From Pseudomonas sp. PICF141 (lineage in GTDB: Bacteria; Pseudomonadota; Gammaproteobacteria; Pseudomonadales; Pseudomonadaceae), in NCBI RefSeq assembly GCF_002286815.1, contig NZ_MUNM01000063.1, forward strand, positions 80,205 through 144,204: a stretch of 64,000 nucleotides of DNA, read 5' to 3'. How positions within the stretch are numbered: the stretch's first letter is position 1; each line of letters starts with the position of its first letter. The notes under the pieces are model-generated. The model was given only the letters and a program-made list of their open reading frames with translations, was not told where the DNA came from and searched no databases. A program made the position numbers and the translations under genes. Positions 40,870 to 50,827 of this stretch are shown piece by piece.

Positions 40870-43800
40870 TTAGTCGAGTTCGACAGGTGGCGGTTCGCGC
40901 CGCGGTTTGCTGTCGACCACCGGCACGATGGTTTTGGCTTCCGGTTCGATCGGCACCATCTTGTATTCCTGGCCATGAAGGTTCTTGAGGTAGACCTCCA
41001 TTTGTCGGAACGAGATGTTGATGTGCTGCTTCTTGAACTCGCGATTGATGAAGCGGTTGACCTCATCGAGCACCGGGTTGCGGTCGCCGAGGTCGCGCAC
41101 ATGCATACGCAACTCGTGGTCGAGGGTGCTTTCGCCGAAGTTCAGGAAGTACACGTGGGGTTCCGGATCCTTCAGCACGCGCGGGTTATCCCGGGCAGCC
41201 TTGAGCAGCAGTTCTTTCACCAGGTCCAGGTCCGAGCCGTAGTCGACGCCGAGCTTGAGGGTTACCCGGGTAATGGTGTCGGTGAGGGACCAGTTGATCA
41301 GTTGTCCGGTGATGAACGTCTTGTTCGGGACGATGATGTCCTTGCGGTCGAAGTCGGTGATGGTCGTGGCGCGGATGCGGATCTTGCTCACCGTGCCCGA
41401 CAGGTTGCCGATGGTGATGGTGTCGCCGATCCGTACCGGGCGTTCGAACAGGATCATGATGCCGGAAATGAAGTTGGCGAAGATCTCCTGCATCCCGAAA
41501 CCGAGGCCGACCGACAGCGCGGCCACCAGCCACTGCAACTTGTCCCAACTCACGCCGAGCGTGGACAGGGTCGAGACGAAACCGACGCCGGCAATCACAT
41601 AGGACAGCAGCGTGGTGGTGGCGTAGGAACTGCCTTGGGCCAGGTTCAGCTTCGACAGCACAAACACTTCCAGCAAGCCTGGCAGGTTGCGCGCCAGTGC
41701 AAAGGTGATGCCGATGATGATCAGCGCGCCGAGCATGTCGCCGATGCTGATCGGCACCATGCTCATGTTGGCGCCGGTGCCGCTGGTGTATTCGTAGAGG
41801 GTGATGTTGTCCAGGTACGAGAACACCGAAATCAGGTCCGACCAGACCCAATACAGTGCCGCGATGAAACCGCCGAGCAGGGCCAGGCGGATCAGGCGCA
41901 GGGACTGCTCGTTGACCTTCTCGATGTCCAGGGTCGGCTCTTCGATCACCGCTTCGCCGTCGCCGGCCTCTTTGGCGGCCTGACGTTTGGCCAGGGCGCG
42001 TTGATAGGCCAGGCGCCGTGCGGCAACGCTGAGGCCACGGACGAAGGTCGCTTCGATCACCAGCCAGAACATCAGCAAATACAGGGTGTTGATCAACCGG
42101 TCACTGAGTTTCAGCGCGGTGTAGTAATAGCCAAAGCATACGGCGACGAACAACGCGATGGGCAAGGCTGTGAACAGAACCCCCACGGCCTTGCGGAACA
42201 GTGAAGCGTTCTGGTGAGTCGGGCTGCTGACCAGCAGGCGGCTGAGTAGCCAGGCCATCAAGGCGTAGCAAGTCAGCACTACCGGCATGCCGAGCACGTC
42301 ATCGGCCAGTATCGCCGGTTGCAACTCGGCGACCGCCACCACCGCCACCAGGGCCATCACTACCAGGCCGAGTCGGCGTATCCAGCCTTGAAGGAATTCG
42401 ACCTGAGGTTTTTCCCAGCGGAAATGCAATTCGGCGACGCCACCCGGCGCGAGGATACGGTAAGCGGTATAGAACACCAGCCAGGCCTGGGCCATTTCCA
42501 GCAGCGCCGCCCCCATATTGGCGTTCTGCCCGCGGGCGTCGATCTGCAACGCCAGGCCGCACAAGGCCAGCGCCAGGGAAACGGGCATCGCCAGCAGGAT
42601 ATTGATCAGAATCGCTTGCGGTGTGTGCCACTGGCTGTCGCGCTTGAAATGGCCGATGTCCAGGTGAACCTTGTTCAGGCGGGCATACAGATTTTTTCGG
42701 CGCCACAGCAGCGCCCCGATCAGAAACGCCAGCGGCAGGAACAGCAGCGGTCGCTGGGTCAGGCCATCGGTCAGCTCACTCAGGCTCGAGGACCATGGCA
42801 GGGTAGTGATCTGACGCTCCAGGCGTTCCGGCACAGCGTATATCCACTCAAGGTCCAGCGGCTTGTTGCTGGGAATCCAGAACATTTGCTCATCCAGCGT
42901 TGCCCTCAGGCTTTGCGCGGTGCTGAGCAGTTGTTTCTGGTTGAGTTGCAACGTGATGGATTCGTTGAGCACCGCGCTCAATTCGCGATTCAAGCGTTCC
43001 AGCAGGTCCGCACGAGTGATGGCCAGTTCCAGCAGGCTCTTGCGCAGTTGCGGGGTGATTTGCTCGGGCTGTTGAGTCGCCAGCAGGTTGTCGACATAGG
43101 TTGTCGGGTTGCTGAGCAGTTCCCGTTGCTGGCTGACTTCGAACTGATACAGGCGAATATCGGCAATCTGATCCGCCAGGTCGCGGTCCACCCTGAGACG
43201 CGGCAGGGCCTGTTTCTGTTTGTACAGAATTTTGGAGAGCAGCAGGCTGCCCTTGAGCACGTTGATCTGTTCGTCCAGCGCCGAGTCGCTCTGGGTCACG
43301 CTGTCCAGTTGCTGCTTGGTCTGAAGGTTCTGTTGGGTGACTTCATTGAGACGATCGGTGCTTTTGAGCAGGTAATCGGAGAGCTTCAGGTTGGCCGCGC
43401 TTTCGGTGGCCAGCAGGCTGCTGCCGCCGGCCTTCTGCGCTTCGATGGACTGCTGGGTAACGGTCTCTTGAGACTGGGCCAGGCGCTTCTGGTTGATCAG
43501 GGTTTGCAGCTCCTGGATCTCCTGATCCAGGCGATTGGACTTTTCCGTGAGCAGGTCATGCTGGCTGTTGCCCAAATCCTGCAGCTGACTGTTACCGGCC
43601 AACTCCTGGCGACGCAACGGGATCAGTGCGTTCAGTGCCGCAAGCTCGGCGTTGAGCTGGTCGCGCTGTTCAGCGCTGAGCGTCTTGCCGTTGTCCTTGC
43701 CGATTTTGAGGATGTTATTGATTTGCTGAATGCGCGTCTGGCTGGCGGAAATTTCCGCCTGGGCACGCTCGGGACGGGTCTGGGCGGTAATCACCAGACT

Positions 43801-44220
43801 GTTGGCCTCGGCCAGTGCTTTTTGCAGATCGCTTTGCTGCGTCGAGCGTTCGGTCAATAACTGCTCAAGCTGCTGAATGGTTTCTTTGGCGTAGCGTTGC
43901 GCCACCGGCACCACATGGTTGACCTTCAGGCGAGCCAGTTCACGCTGGTTCTCAATGTTCTGCTTTGGCGCGCTAGCCAGCTGCTGCTTGAGATCAACCA
44001 GCTTTTGCTCGTAATCACGCTTGTTGGCCAGTTGCGTCAACGTGCCTTGCAAAACGCTTTGCAGGGCCTTCTGATCGGCTTCCGGCAGCTTGCGCTCGGC
44101 GATCTTGTCCAGGCTCGCCTGCACGGCTGCGCTGGAGGGCGGTTCGGCGGCTTGCAGTGTGTTGATGGAAAGACTCAAGCCCAGCAGGGCCATGATGAAA
44201 ACAGTGCGCAGGGTTGACAT
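40870..44220 (-). CDS. mscK: mechanosensitive channel MscK (KefA-like)
   Basis: 1116 residues, close to the E. coli protein (1120). Signal peptide to about residue 24 (TLQA), a long periplasmic coiled-coil-rich region to about 470, about 10 membrane helices, and a C-terminal MscS domain with the pore helix (LGFGMQEIFANFISGIMILF) and beta domain. It releases solutes and K+ on hypo-osmotic shock. The adjacent nhaP2 on the same strand also handles K+. Confidence 0.95.
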   Translation of the reverse strand: MSTLRTVFIMALLGLSLSINTLQAAEPPSSAAVQASLDKIAERKLPEADQKALQSVLQGTLTQLANKRDYEQKLVDLKQQLASAPKQNIENQRELARLKVNHVVPVAQRYAKETIQQLEQLLTERSTQQSDLQKALAEANSLVITAQTRPERAQAEISASQTRIQQINNILKIGKDNGKTLSAEQRDQLNAELAALNALIPLRRQELAGNSQLQDLGNSQHDLLTEKSNRLDQEIQELQTLINQKRLAQSQETVTQQSIEAQKAGGSSLLATESAANLKLSDYLLKSTDRLNEVTQQNLQTKQQLDSVTQSDSALDEQINVLKGSLLLSKILYKQKQALPRLRVDRDLADQIADIRLYQFEVSQQRELLSNPTTYVDNLLATQQPEQITPQLRKSLLELAITRADLLERLNRELSAVLNESITLQLNQKQLLSTAQSLRATLDEQMFWIPSNKPLDLEWIYAVPERLERQITTLPWSSSLSELTDGLTQRPLLFLPLAFLIGALLWRRKNLYARLNKVHLDIGHFKRDSQWHTPQAILINILLAMPVSLALALCGLALQIDARGQNANMGAALLEMAQAWLVFYTAYRILAPGGVAELHFRWEKPQVEFLQGWIRRLGLVVMALVAVVAVAELQPAILADDVLGMPVVLTCYALMAWLLSRLLVSSPTHQNASLFRKAVGVLFTALPIALFVAVCFGYYYTALKLSDRLINTLYLLMFWLVIEATFVRGLSVAARRLAYQRALAKRQAAKEAGDGEAVIEEPTLDIEKVNEQSLRLIRLALLGGFIAALYWVWSDLISVFSYLDNITLYEYTSGTGANMSMVPISIGDMLGALIIIGITFALARNLPGLLEVFVLSKLNLAQGSSYATTTLLSYVIAGVGFVSTLSTLGVSWDKLQWLVAALSVGLGFGMQEIFANFISGIMILFERPVRIGDTITIGNLSGTVSKIRIRATTITDFDRKDIIVPNKTFITGQLINWSLTDTITRVTLKLGVDYGSDLDLVKELLLKAARDNPRVLKDPEPHVYFLNFGESTLDHELRMHVRDLGDRNPVLDEVNRFINREFKKQHINISFRQMEVYLKNLHGQEYKMVPIEPEAKTIVPVVDSKPRREPPPVELD

Positions 44221-44253
44221 AAAGACCGATCGAAAACTGACGAAGAGTGGAGT

Positions 44254-45996
44254 TTAGAGGAACAAGCCGGGACCCGGGCGACTTCCTTCGGGGAATCTGA
44301 CGCCTACCTTACCAATCTTGTTCCCCTCCATGACAGCGACGGTCCACAGTGTGTTGTTCCATTCCACCTGGTCGCCCACTACGGGTGCACCGCCCACTTT
44401 CTGGGCAATGAAGTGGCCCAGGGACATGTTTGGATCGATGCCTTCGACTTGCAACCCGTACAGGGCGGCAACCGCGGCCAGCTGGGCGTCTCCTTCGAGT
44501 ACGAAGTCGCCGAAGAAGCGCAAATCCTGCCCCCGTTGCGGGGCCTGACTGAAGAGTTTTCCGAGGGCCGGAAGGTTGTGTTCATGGCCGATTACACAGA
44601 GCAAATCATCGACTTCAAGCACCGTGCTACCCGACGGATGGAGCAATTGTTGGCCACGAAACAGGGCAGCGATACGGGTCCCTTCGGGCATTTTCAGCTC
44701 GCGAAGAGGGGATCCAATGCACCATTTCTCGGCACCCAGGCGATACACGAACAGCTCCCATTCACTGGTGACATGCACTTCCAGCGCCGATCGGGAAATC
44801 GGCAAGGGCTCCGGCGGGACGGTCACTTTCAACAACTTGGCAACCCAGGGCAGGCTCGTGCCTTGCAGCAGCAGCGACACCAGCACGATAAAGAACGCCA
44901 GATTGAAATACAGCTGGGCATTGGGTAGCCCCGCCATCAGCGGAAATACCGCCAGAATGATCGGTACGGCACCGCGCAGGCCAACCCAGGAAATGAATGC
45001 CTTTTCGCGGCCATGGAATGCCTTGAAGGGCAACAGGCCGACCAGCACAGACAGCGGGCGGGCAAACAGGATCATCCACAGCGCCAGGCCCAGTGCGGGC
45101 AAGGCAATCGGCAGCAGGTCATGGGGCGTGACCAACAGCCCCAGCACCAGGAACATGCCGATCTGCGCCAGCCAGGCCATGCCGTCGAGCATGTGCAAAA
45201 TGCCGTGGCGACTGCGCACCGGGCGATTGCCGATCACCAGCCCGCACAAGTAAACCGCCAAAAAGCCGCTGCCGTGCAGGGCGTTGGTCAGGGCAAACAC
45301 CGCCAGACCGCCAGCAATCACCAGAATCGGATAAAGGCCGGTGGCCAGATTGATACGGTTGACCAGTTGCAGCATCAGCCAGCCACCGCCCAGGCCGATC
45401 ACACCGCCGATGCCGAATTCACGCACCAAATGCGCCAGCAGACTCCAGTGCAGGCCGGTCTCGCCGCTGGCGAGCATGTCGATCAGGGTCACGGTGAGGA
45501 ACACCGCCATCGGATCGTTGCTGCCGGATTCGATTTCCAGGCTCGCGCTCACCCGTTCGTTCAAGCCCTTGCCGCCCAGCAGCGAGAACACGGCGGCGGC
45601 ATCGGTGGAGCCGACGATGGCGCCGATCAGCAGGCCCTGAATCATATTGAGGTCAAACAACCACGCCGCCGCCATTCCGGTCAGCCCGGTGGTAATCAAC
45701 ACCCCGACCGTGGCCAGCGACAGCGCCGGCCATAATGCCACGCGGAAACTCGCCACCCGGGTGCGCAAGCCGCCATCGAGCAGGATCACTGCCAGGGCGA
45801 GGTTGCCGACCAGATAAGCCGTAGGGTAGTTATCGAAAATAATGCCGGCACCGTCGACACCGGCCAACATGCCCACCGCGAGGATGATCACCAGAATCGG
45901 GATCCCGAGGCGCGATGAAAGTGAGCTCACCAGAATGCTCGCACCTACCAGCAACGCGCCGATCAAGAACAGGCTGTTGATGGTCGTCGCATTCAA
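44254..45996 (-). CDS. nhaP2: K+/H+ antiporter NhaP2 (CvrA)
   Basis: 580 residues from TTG at 45996, preferred because GGAG lies 7 nt upstream; an in-frame TTG at 46002 is only 2 nt from GGAG, and no ATG is available. About 12 helices of CPA1 type, with ND-containing ESGSNDPMAVFL in the core, then TrkA-C/CorC-type cytoplasmic domains from about 400. Exports K+ in exchange for protons. 33 nt upstream of mscK, probably co-transcribed. Confidence 0.93.
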   Translation of the reverse strand: MNATTINSLFLIGALLVGASILVSSLSSRLGIPILVIILAVGMLAGVDGAGIIFDNYPTAYLVGNLALAVILLDGGLRTRVASFRVALWPALSLATVGVLITTGLTGMAAAWLFDLNMIQGLLIGAIVGSTDAAAVFSLLGGKGLNERVSASLEIESGSNDPMAVFLTVTLIDMLASGETGLHWSLLAHLVREFGIGGVIGLGGGWLMLQLVNRINLATGLYPILVIAGGLAVFALTNALHGSGFLAVYLCGLVIGNRPVRSRHGILHMLDGMAWLAQIGMFLVLGLLVTPHDLLPIALPALGLALWMILFARPLSVLVGLLPFKAFHGREKAFISWVGLRGAVPIILAVFPLMAGLPNAQLYFNLAFFIVLVSLLLQGTSLPWVAKLLKVTVPPEPLPISRSALEVHVTSEWELFVYRLGAEKWCIGSPLRELKMPEGTRIAALFRGQQLLHPSGSTVLEVDDLLCVIGHEHNLPALGKLFSQAPQRGQDLRFFGDFVLEGDAQLAAVAALYGLQVEGIDPNMSLGHFIAQKVGGAPVVGDQVEWNNTLWTVAVMEGNKIGKVGVRFPEGSRPGPGLFL

Positions 45997-46119
45997 AGGC
46001 AATACTCCAGAAAGCTAAAGGCGGGCACAAACTGACCATGCAGTCTGCGTGCCAGCGATTCTAACCTGTTGAAATGTGATGCTGTCAAAAAGCTTTTAAC
46101 GATGAGCCGGATGAGATAA

Positions 46120-46214
46120 CTGTGGCGAGGGGGCTTGCCCCCGTTGGGTCGCGCAGCGGCCCCGGATTCTACGACTGCTGCGCAGCCGAACGGGGGCAAG
46201 CCCCCTCGCCACAG
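46120..46214. repeat. REP pair (BIME) at the chemoreceptor 3' end
   Basis: CTGTGGCGAGGGGGCTTGCC (start of 46120-46145) and its exact reverse complement at 46189-46214. It ends 2 nt from the chemoreceptor stop codon. Confidence 0.92.
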
Positions 46215-46216
46215 GA

Positions 46217-47842
46217 TTAGAGGCTAAACCGCCCAACCATGTTGTTCAGGTCCAGCGCCAGGCGCGACAGTTCGTTGCTGGCCGCGCTCGTCTGGTTGGC
46301 GCCCGTGGCCGATTGCACCGACAGGTCGCGAATGTTCACCAGATTGCGGTCCACTTCGCGGGCCACCTGTGCCTGCTCTTCGGCAGCGCTGGCGATCACC
46401 AGGTTGCGTTCGTTGATTTCGACGATGGCGCTGTTGATGGTATCCAGCGACAGGCCTGCTCCACGGGCGATGTTCAAGGTCGACTCGGCGCGTTCGGTGC
46501 TGTTGCGCATCGAATCCACGGCGTGTTCGGTGCCGCTCTGGATACTGCCGATCATGCGTTCGATTTCGCTGGTCGACTGCTGGGTGCGATGAGCGAGGGC
46601 ACGCACTTCGTCGGCAACGACTGCAAAACCACGACCGGCTTCACCGGCACGGGCGGCTTCGATGGCGGCGTTCAATGCCAACAGGTTGGTCTGGTCCGCC
46701 AGGCCGCGAATCACGTCCAGCACCTTGCCGATGTCGCGCGACTCGTTGGCCAGATCACCGATCAGGGTGGCAGTGCTCTGCACGTCGGCGCTCATGCGCT
46801 CGATCGCACTGACGGTTTCCTGCACCAGGTCACGGCCGTCACCCGCCGACGTGGTGGCATTTTTCGAGGCTTCGGAGGTGCTCACGGCATTGCGCGCGAC
46901 TTCTTCCACGGCACTGGTCATTTCGTTAACGGCCGTGGCGGCCTGTTCGATTTCGTTGTTCTGCTGAGTCAGGCCCCGGGCGCTTTCGTCGGTAACGCTG
47001 TTGAGCTCCTCCGCGGCGGACGCCAGTTGCGTGGCCGAACCGGAAATCTGTTGCAAGGTGTCGCGCAGTTTGTCCTGCATCTTCGCCATCGCGGCCAGCA
47101 AACGACCGGCTTCATCTTTACCGTCGACGGTGATCGGGCGCGTGAGGTTGCCTTCGGCGATTTCTTCGGCGGCGCTCAGGGCGTTGGCGATTGGCCTGGT
47201 AATGCTGTTAGTCAGCAGCCAGGCAAACAGCAAAGTCAGGCCGGTGGCGATGATCAGCAGGGTCACCGTCAGGTTGAAGGCCGAGGCGTATTGGTCGACG
47301 GCTTGCTGATTGGTGTCGAGGGACTGCTGAGTGTTGATCTCCAGCAAAAGGCTGAGCACAGAGTTGACGGCTTCAGAGTTCGTCAGCAAATCGGTATTGA
47401 GCAGCGTGCGCAGTTCGTCGATCTGATTGTTGCGCGACAGGCTCTTCATCCGGTCTTCGATCTGGCGATACTGCCCCAGCAACTGCACATATTGATCATA
47501 GGTCGCACGTTCCTGCGGGCTGGCGATCAGTTTTTCGTAGATGGCTTGAGCCGCTCGAATCTGCTGGTTACGGGTTTCCAGCAACTCCATGGTTTTCTGC
47601 TGGACGTCCGGCTCGCGGTTCACCAGCAGACGATAAGACAGCACGCGCAGGCGCAGGGTCAGCTGAGTGAACTCATCGAGGCTTTTAATGCTCGGTACGC
47701 TGTTGGAGGTGATTTGCTCGGCGGCACCGCGAATCTTGCTCATCTGGTTCAGCGCGAATACACCCAGAACCAGCATCAGGCCGCCAATCAAGGCAAAACC
47801 GAGGAACGCCCGCGGTGCGATATTGATGTTTCGTAAAGACAT
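46217..47842 (-). CDS. methyl-accepting chemotaxis protein, 4HB sensor type
   Basis: 541 residues from the ATG at 47842; the longer upstream frame lacks similarity. Layout: helix 1 (about 10-30), a four-helix-bundle sensor (about 35-190), helix 2 (about 193-213), HAMP, and the signalling domain with hairpin tip EAGRGFAVVADEVRAL. There is no CheR-binding pentapeptide at the C-terminus (ends VGRFSL). Ligand unknown. Monocistronic, followed by a REP pair. Confidence 0.93.
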   Translation of the reverse strand: MSLRNINIAPRAFLGFALIGGLMLVLGVFALNQMSKIRGAAEQITSNSVPSIKSLDEFTQLTLRLRVLSYRLLVNREPDVQQKTMELLETRNQQIRAAQAIYEKLIASPQERATYDQYVQLLGQYRQIEDRMKSLSRNNQIDELRTLLNTDLLTNSEAVNSVLSLLLEINTQQSLDTNQQAVDQYASAFNLTVTLLIIATGLTLLFAWLLTNSITRPIANALSAAEEIAEGNLTRPITVDGKDEAGRLLAAMAKMQDKLRDTLQQISGSATQLASAAEELNSVTDESARGLTQQNNEIEQAATAVNEMTSAVEEVARNAVSTSEASKNATTSAGDGRDLVQETVSAIERMSADVQSTATLIGDLANESRDIGKVLDVIRGLADQTNLLALNAAIEAARAGEAGRGFAVVADEVRALAHRTQQSTSEIERMIGSIQSGTEHAVDSMRNSTERAESTLNIARGAGLSLDTINSAIVEINERNLVIASAAEEQAQVAREVDRNLVNIRDLSVQSATGANQTSAASNELSRLALDLNNMVGRFSL

Positions 47843-48116
47843 GATGTTCACCGAAAAAAGCGCATCCGTGCGGGGCTGAGACTGCTGTATGCATGACTTA
47901 TCGGTCATACGACTAAAGTCTTGAGCGGCGCGCGTTTTTGTCGCGCAAGGGCCGCGGCGACGAAGTGCAGGAACCAGATCCGCCAAACACAGTCTTTAAA
48001 ACTCGCGAGGAAGGTCGCCCGCCAGCAAAATCAAGGCCTTGCGCCCGAATAACCCTGGCGTCAGTGGTGACTTTTCTTTATCGTACGCGCCCTTTGAAAA
48101 TGCCCGGAAAATCAAA

Positions 48117-48347
48117 ATGTTGGAAGCATCCCTAAGCCAATTGGAACAACTGGTCAGCGACCTGGTGCAGCAGAACCAGAGCCTGCTCGGCACCAATCAA
48201 TCCCTGAGCGCGGAACTGGCCCAGGTCAAGGATGAAAACGAAAGCCTGCAACTGAGCCTGATGGAACAGGAAGAGAAACAAGGCGCCACTGCCGCACGTA
48301 TTCAGGCCTTGGTTGAGCGCGTCAGCGCCGGCCCTGTCAGCGCATGA
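48117..48347 (+). CDS. short coiled-coil protein upstream of zapA-like gene
   Basis: 76 residues from the ATG at 48117 (the frame opens at 48039, but the ATG is the only start followed by a regular coiled coil). The whole chain is heptad-like and Gln/Leu/Glu-rich (SQLEQLVSDLVQQNQSLLG). The layout resembles ZapB or TIGR02449-type partners of ZapA. It overlaps the zapA-like start by 4 nt (ATGA). Function inferred only from its partner. Confidence 0.75.
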   Translation: MLEASLSQLEQLVSDLVQQNQSLLGTNQSLSAELAQVKDENESLQLSLMEQEEKQGATAARIQALVERVSAGPVSA

Positions 48348-48646
48348 GTTATGGCGCCCCGGGGGTAAAAGTCGTCTCGATTCTGGGGGAGGACTATTCG
48401 ATCAAGGCGCCGGCCGGGGAAGAGCAGACCCTGCTGGACGCCGCTTTAATGTTGAAGGCCGCCCTGGCCGAGACCAAAAAGAAATACCCGACGCTGATCG
48501 GTGACCGCTTGCTGGTGCTGGCGGCGATGAATCTGTGTTCGCAGCAGATCGAAATGCAAAAGCGTCACCAGCAAGAACTCGACCGTTACCAAGAGCAAGT
48601 CAGCGCCACGGTTGAAGTGATCGCCAAGACCATCAATCAGGCCTGA
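48344..48646 (+). CDS. zapA: ZapA-family cell division protein
   Basis: 100 residues. N-terminal KVVSILGEDYSIKAPAGEEQ and DRLLVLAAMNLCSQQIEMQK match the ZapA fold, followed by a coiled coil. ZapA cross-links FtsZ filaments. The usual gammaproteobacterial zapA is followed by 6S RNA and ygfA; only 100 nt lead to a chemoreceptor here, so this may be a second, divergent ZapA. Confidence 0.82.
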   Translation: MSYGAPGVKVVSILGEDYSIKAPAGEEQTLLDAALMLKAALAETKKKYPTLIGDRLLVLAAMNLCSQQIEMQKRHQQELDRYQEQVSATVEVIAKTINQA

Positions 48647-48746
48647 TCAGCTTTGCGCACAACCAAAGAATAAATTGTCGTTTGCGTTGTATACAATCGG
48701 CATGGCTGTTGCAGTGTTTCAGCCTCTTATTCTTTGGGGGTGCTCC

Positions 48747-50696
48747 ATGCAGTTCTGGCGACGCAGTATTCAATGGCAGTTGATCCTGAGCATGGGCACC
48801 GCCCTGCTGGTCAGTATTCTGATCGTGGTTGGCGTTTATACCCTCGTGGTCAACCGCCTCGCCCAGCGCTATCTGGTCGAACAAGCGCTGCCGTCGAGCA
48901 TCGAGGCGATGCGCAACGACATCGAACGAATCCTCGTTCAACCGCTCACCGCCGCCAAGGACATCGCCAGTAACAGCATGGTGCGCGACTGGTTGGCCGG
49001 GGGCGAGAACAGCGCCCAGACCGACACCTTCGTGAACTATCTGCAAGGCATCCGCGCCGAGCATAAAGCCTTTACCGCGCTGATTATCGGGGCCGCGTCT
49101 AGCCATTACTTCAATGAAAAAGGCCTGGATCGCACGCTCAGCCGTTCCAATCCCAACGACGCCTGGTTCTATTCGTTCCTCGACAGCAACCAGCCGCGCA
49201 CCCTCAATATCGACAATGACACCGCCACCGGCGAGTTGGCGCTGTTCATCGACCTCAAGGTCGAGCAGGCCGGTAAAGTCGTGGGCGTCGCCGGGCTGGG
49301 CCTGAGCATGAAAGAGCTGTCGGAGCTGATCCACAATTTCAATTTCGGTGAGCGCGGCAAGGTCTATCTGGTGCGCTCCGACGGTTTGATCCAGATTCAC
49401 CCCCAGGCGCAGTTCAGCGGCAAACGCACGCTGGTCGAGCAAATCGGCGCTTCGGCGGCGCAAGCGGTCATGGGGCAGCGCCCTGGCGCCACCGCGTTCG
49501 CCACCAGCCGTTTTGTCCGCGATGGCGAAGATTTTCTGGCGCTGAGCCTGCCGCTACGTGATCTGGGCTGGACCCTGGTGGCCGAAGTGCCACAGTCGCA
49601 GATCTACGCCGAAGCCCGCCGCGCGATGTGGATGAGCGGCGGCATCGGTATGGCGGTGGCGCTGGTTTGCCTGTTGCTGGTGGTGTTGCTGGCCCGTGGA
49701 TTGGTGCGACCGATTCGTCAGGTAACAGCGGCGTTGGTTGCCATCGGTAGCGGTGGTGGAGATTTGACCCACAGGTTAGATTCCAGTCGCGCCGATGAAC
49801 TGGGTGACCTCGCTCGTGGCTTCAATCGCTTCCTGGAAAGTCAGCGCGACATGATCGGCGAAGTCCTGGCCACCAGTGAGCGCTTGCGCACGGCGGTCGG
49901 CCAAGTGGCGCGTGTGGTGGATAACACGGCCGAACGCTCGGGCCGTCAGCAGGAAATGACCGATATGGTCGCCACCGCCGTTCACGAAATGGGCCTGACC
50001 GTGCAGGAAATCGCGCAGAACGCTGGCAATGCAGCCGTCGCTTCGCAAACCGCGCGGGATGAAGCATTGCAGGCGCGGGAAGTCGTGGGCGGCTCGATTC
50101 GGCATATCGAAAGCATGTCCGATGAGATTGGTATCGCCGCCGGTGCGGTGGGCGAGTTGGCCCATCAAGTGGCGTCCATCGATCAGGTGTTGGCAGTGAT
50201 TCGCGGGATTTCCGAGCAAACCAATCTTTTGGCTTTGAATGCGGCCATCGAAGCGGCGCGGGCCGGGGACATGGGGCGCGGGTTTGCCGTGGTGGCCGAT
50301 GAAGTGCGGACGTTGGCGCGGCGGACTCAGGCGTCCACCGACGAGATCCAGCAGATGATCGGCAGCCTCAAGCAGGGCGCGGAGAATGCGGTGTCTTCCA
50401 TGCACGCCGGGCAAGCAGCGACCGGCACCGGCGTTGAGTCGAGCCAGCGCACCGGGGCGTCGTTGACGGCGATTACCGGACAGGTCGAGCGCATCAGCGA
50501 CATGAACCACCAGGTAGCCACGGCGACGGAAGAGCAGTCGGCGGTGACCGAAGAAATCAACCGGAATGTGCAGGGGATTTCTGATTTGGCCCGGGCTACG
50601 GCGGGGGAGGTCAGGGCTTGTCGTGAGGATTGTCAGATGTTGCAGCGGTTGGCGGATGATCTGGCGCGGCAGATGGGCAGTTTCAAACTCAGCTAA
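48747..50696 (+). CDS. methyl-accepting chemotaxis protein, Cache sensor type
   Basis: 649 residues from the ATG at 48747 (GGGGGTG upstream); the frame is open to 48675 without similarity. Helix 1 (about 10-30), a large periplasmic double-Cache-like sensor (about 40-295, with NDAWFYSFLDSNQPRTLNID), helix 2 (about 300-320), HAMP, and the signalling domain with DMGRGFAVVADEVRTL. Cache receptors bind amino or organic acids; the ligand is unknown. Confidence 0.93.
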   Translation: MQFWRRSIQWQLILSMGTALLVSILIVVGVYTLVVNRLAQRYLVEQALPSSIEAMRNDIERILVQPLTAAKDIASNSMVRDWLAGGENSAQTDTFVNYLQGIRAEHKAFTALIIGAASSHYFNEKGLDRTLSRSNPNDAWFYSFLDSNQPRTLNIDNDTATGELALFIDLKVEQAGKVVGVAGLGLSMKELSELIHNFNFGERGKVYLVRSDGLIQIHPQAQFSGKRTLVEQIGASAAQAVMGQRPGATAFATSRFVRDGEDFLALSLPLRDLGWTLVAEVPQSQIYAEARRAMWMSGGIGMAVALVCLLLVVLLARGLVRPIRQVTAALVAIGSGGGDLTHRLDSSRADELGDLARGFNRFLESQRDMIGEVLATSERLRTAVGQVARVVDNTAERSGRQQEMTDMVATAVHEMGLTVQEIAQNAGNAAVASQTARDEALQAREVVGGSIRHIESMSDEIGIAAGAVGELAHQVASIDQVLAVIRGISEQTNLLALNAAIEAARAGDMGRGFAVVADEVRTLARRTQASTDEIQQMIGSLKQGAENAVSSMHAGQAATGTGVESSQRTGASLTAITGQVERISDMNHQVATATEEQSAVTEEINRNVQGISDLARATAGEVRACREDCQMLQRLADDLARQMGSFKLS

Positions 50697-50710
50697 AAAT
50701 AGTGTTGACC

Positions 50711-50815
50711 GATCGTTCCCACGCTCTGCGTGGGAATGCAGCCCGGGACGCTCCGCGTCCCATTGGAACGCGGAGCGTCCCCTGAGGCATTCCCACGCAG
50801 AGCGTGGGAACGATC
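50711..50815. repeat. GATCGTTCCCACGC inverted repeat
   Basis: Outer arms GATCGTTCCCACGCTCTGCG (start of 50711-50739) and exact reverse complement 50787-50815. Inner arms GGGACGCTCCGCGTCCC and GGAACGCGGAGCGTCCC flank a short loop. It lies between convergent chemoreceptor and dehydrogenase genes and may end both. Confidence 0.92.
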
Positions 50816-50827
50816 AGTGAGAGGGTG

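Noticed and set aside
46313..47836. 507-codon plus-strand open frame opposite the chemoreceptor
   Set aside because: Antisense shadow of a clear chemoreceptor gene.
48647..48746. 6S RNA gene expected after zapA
   Set aside because: Only 100 nt are available and the characteristic closing stem and bubble sequence are not present.
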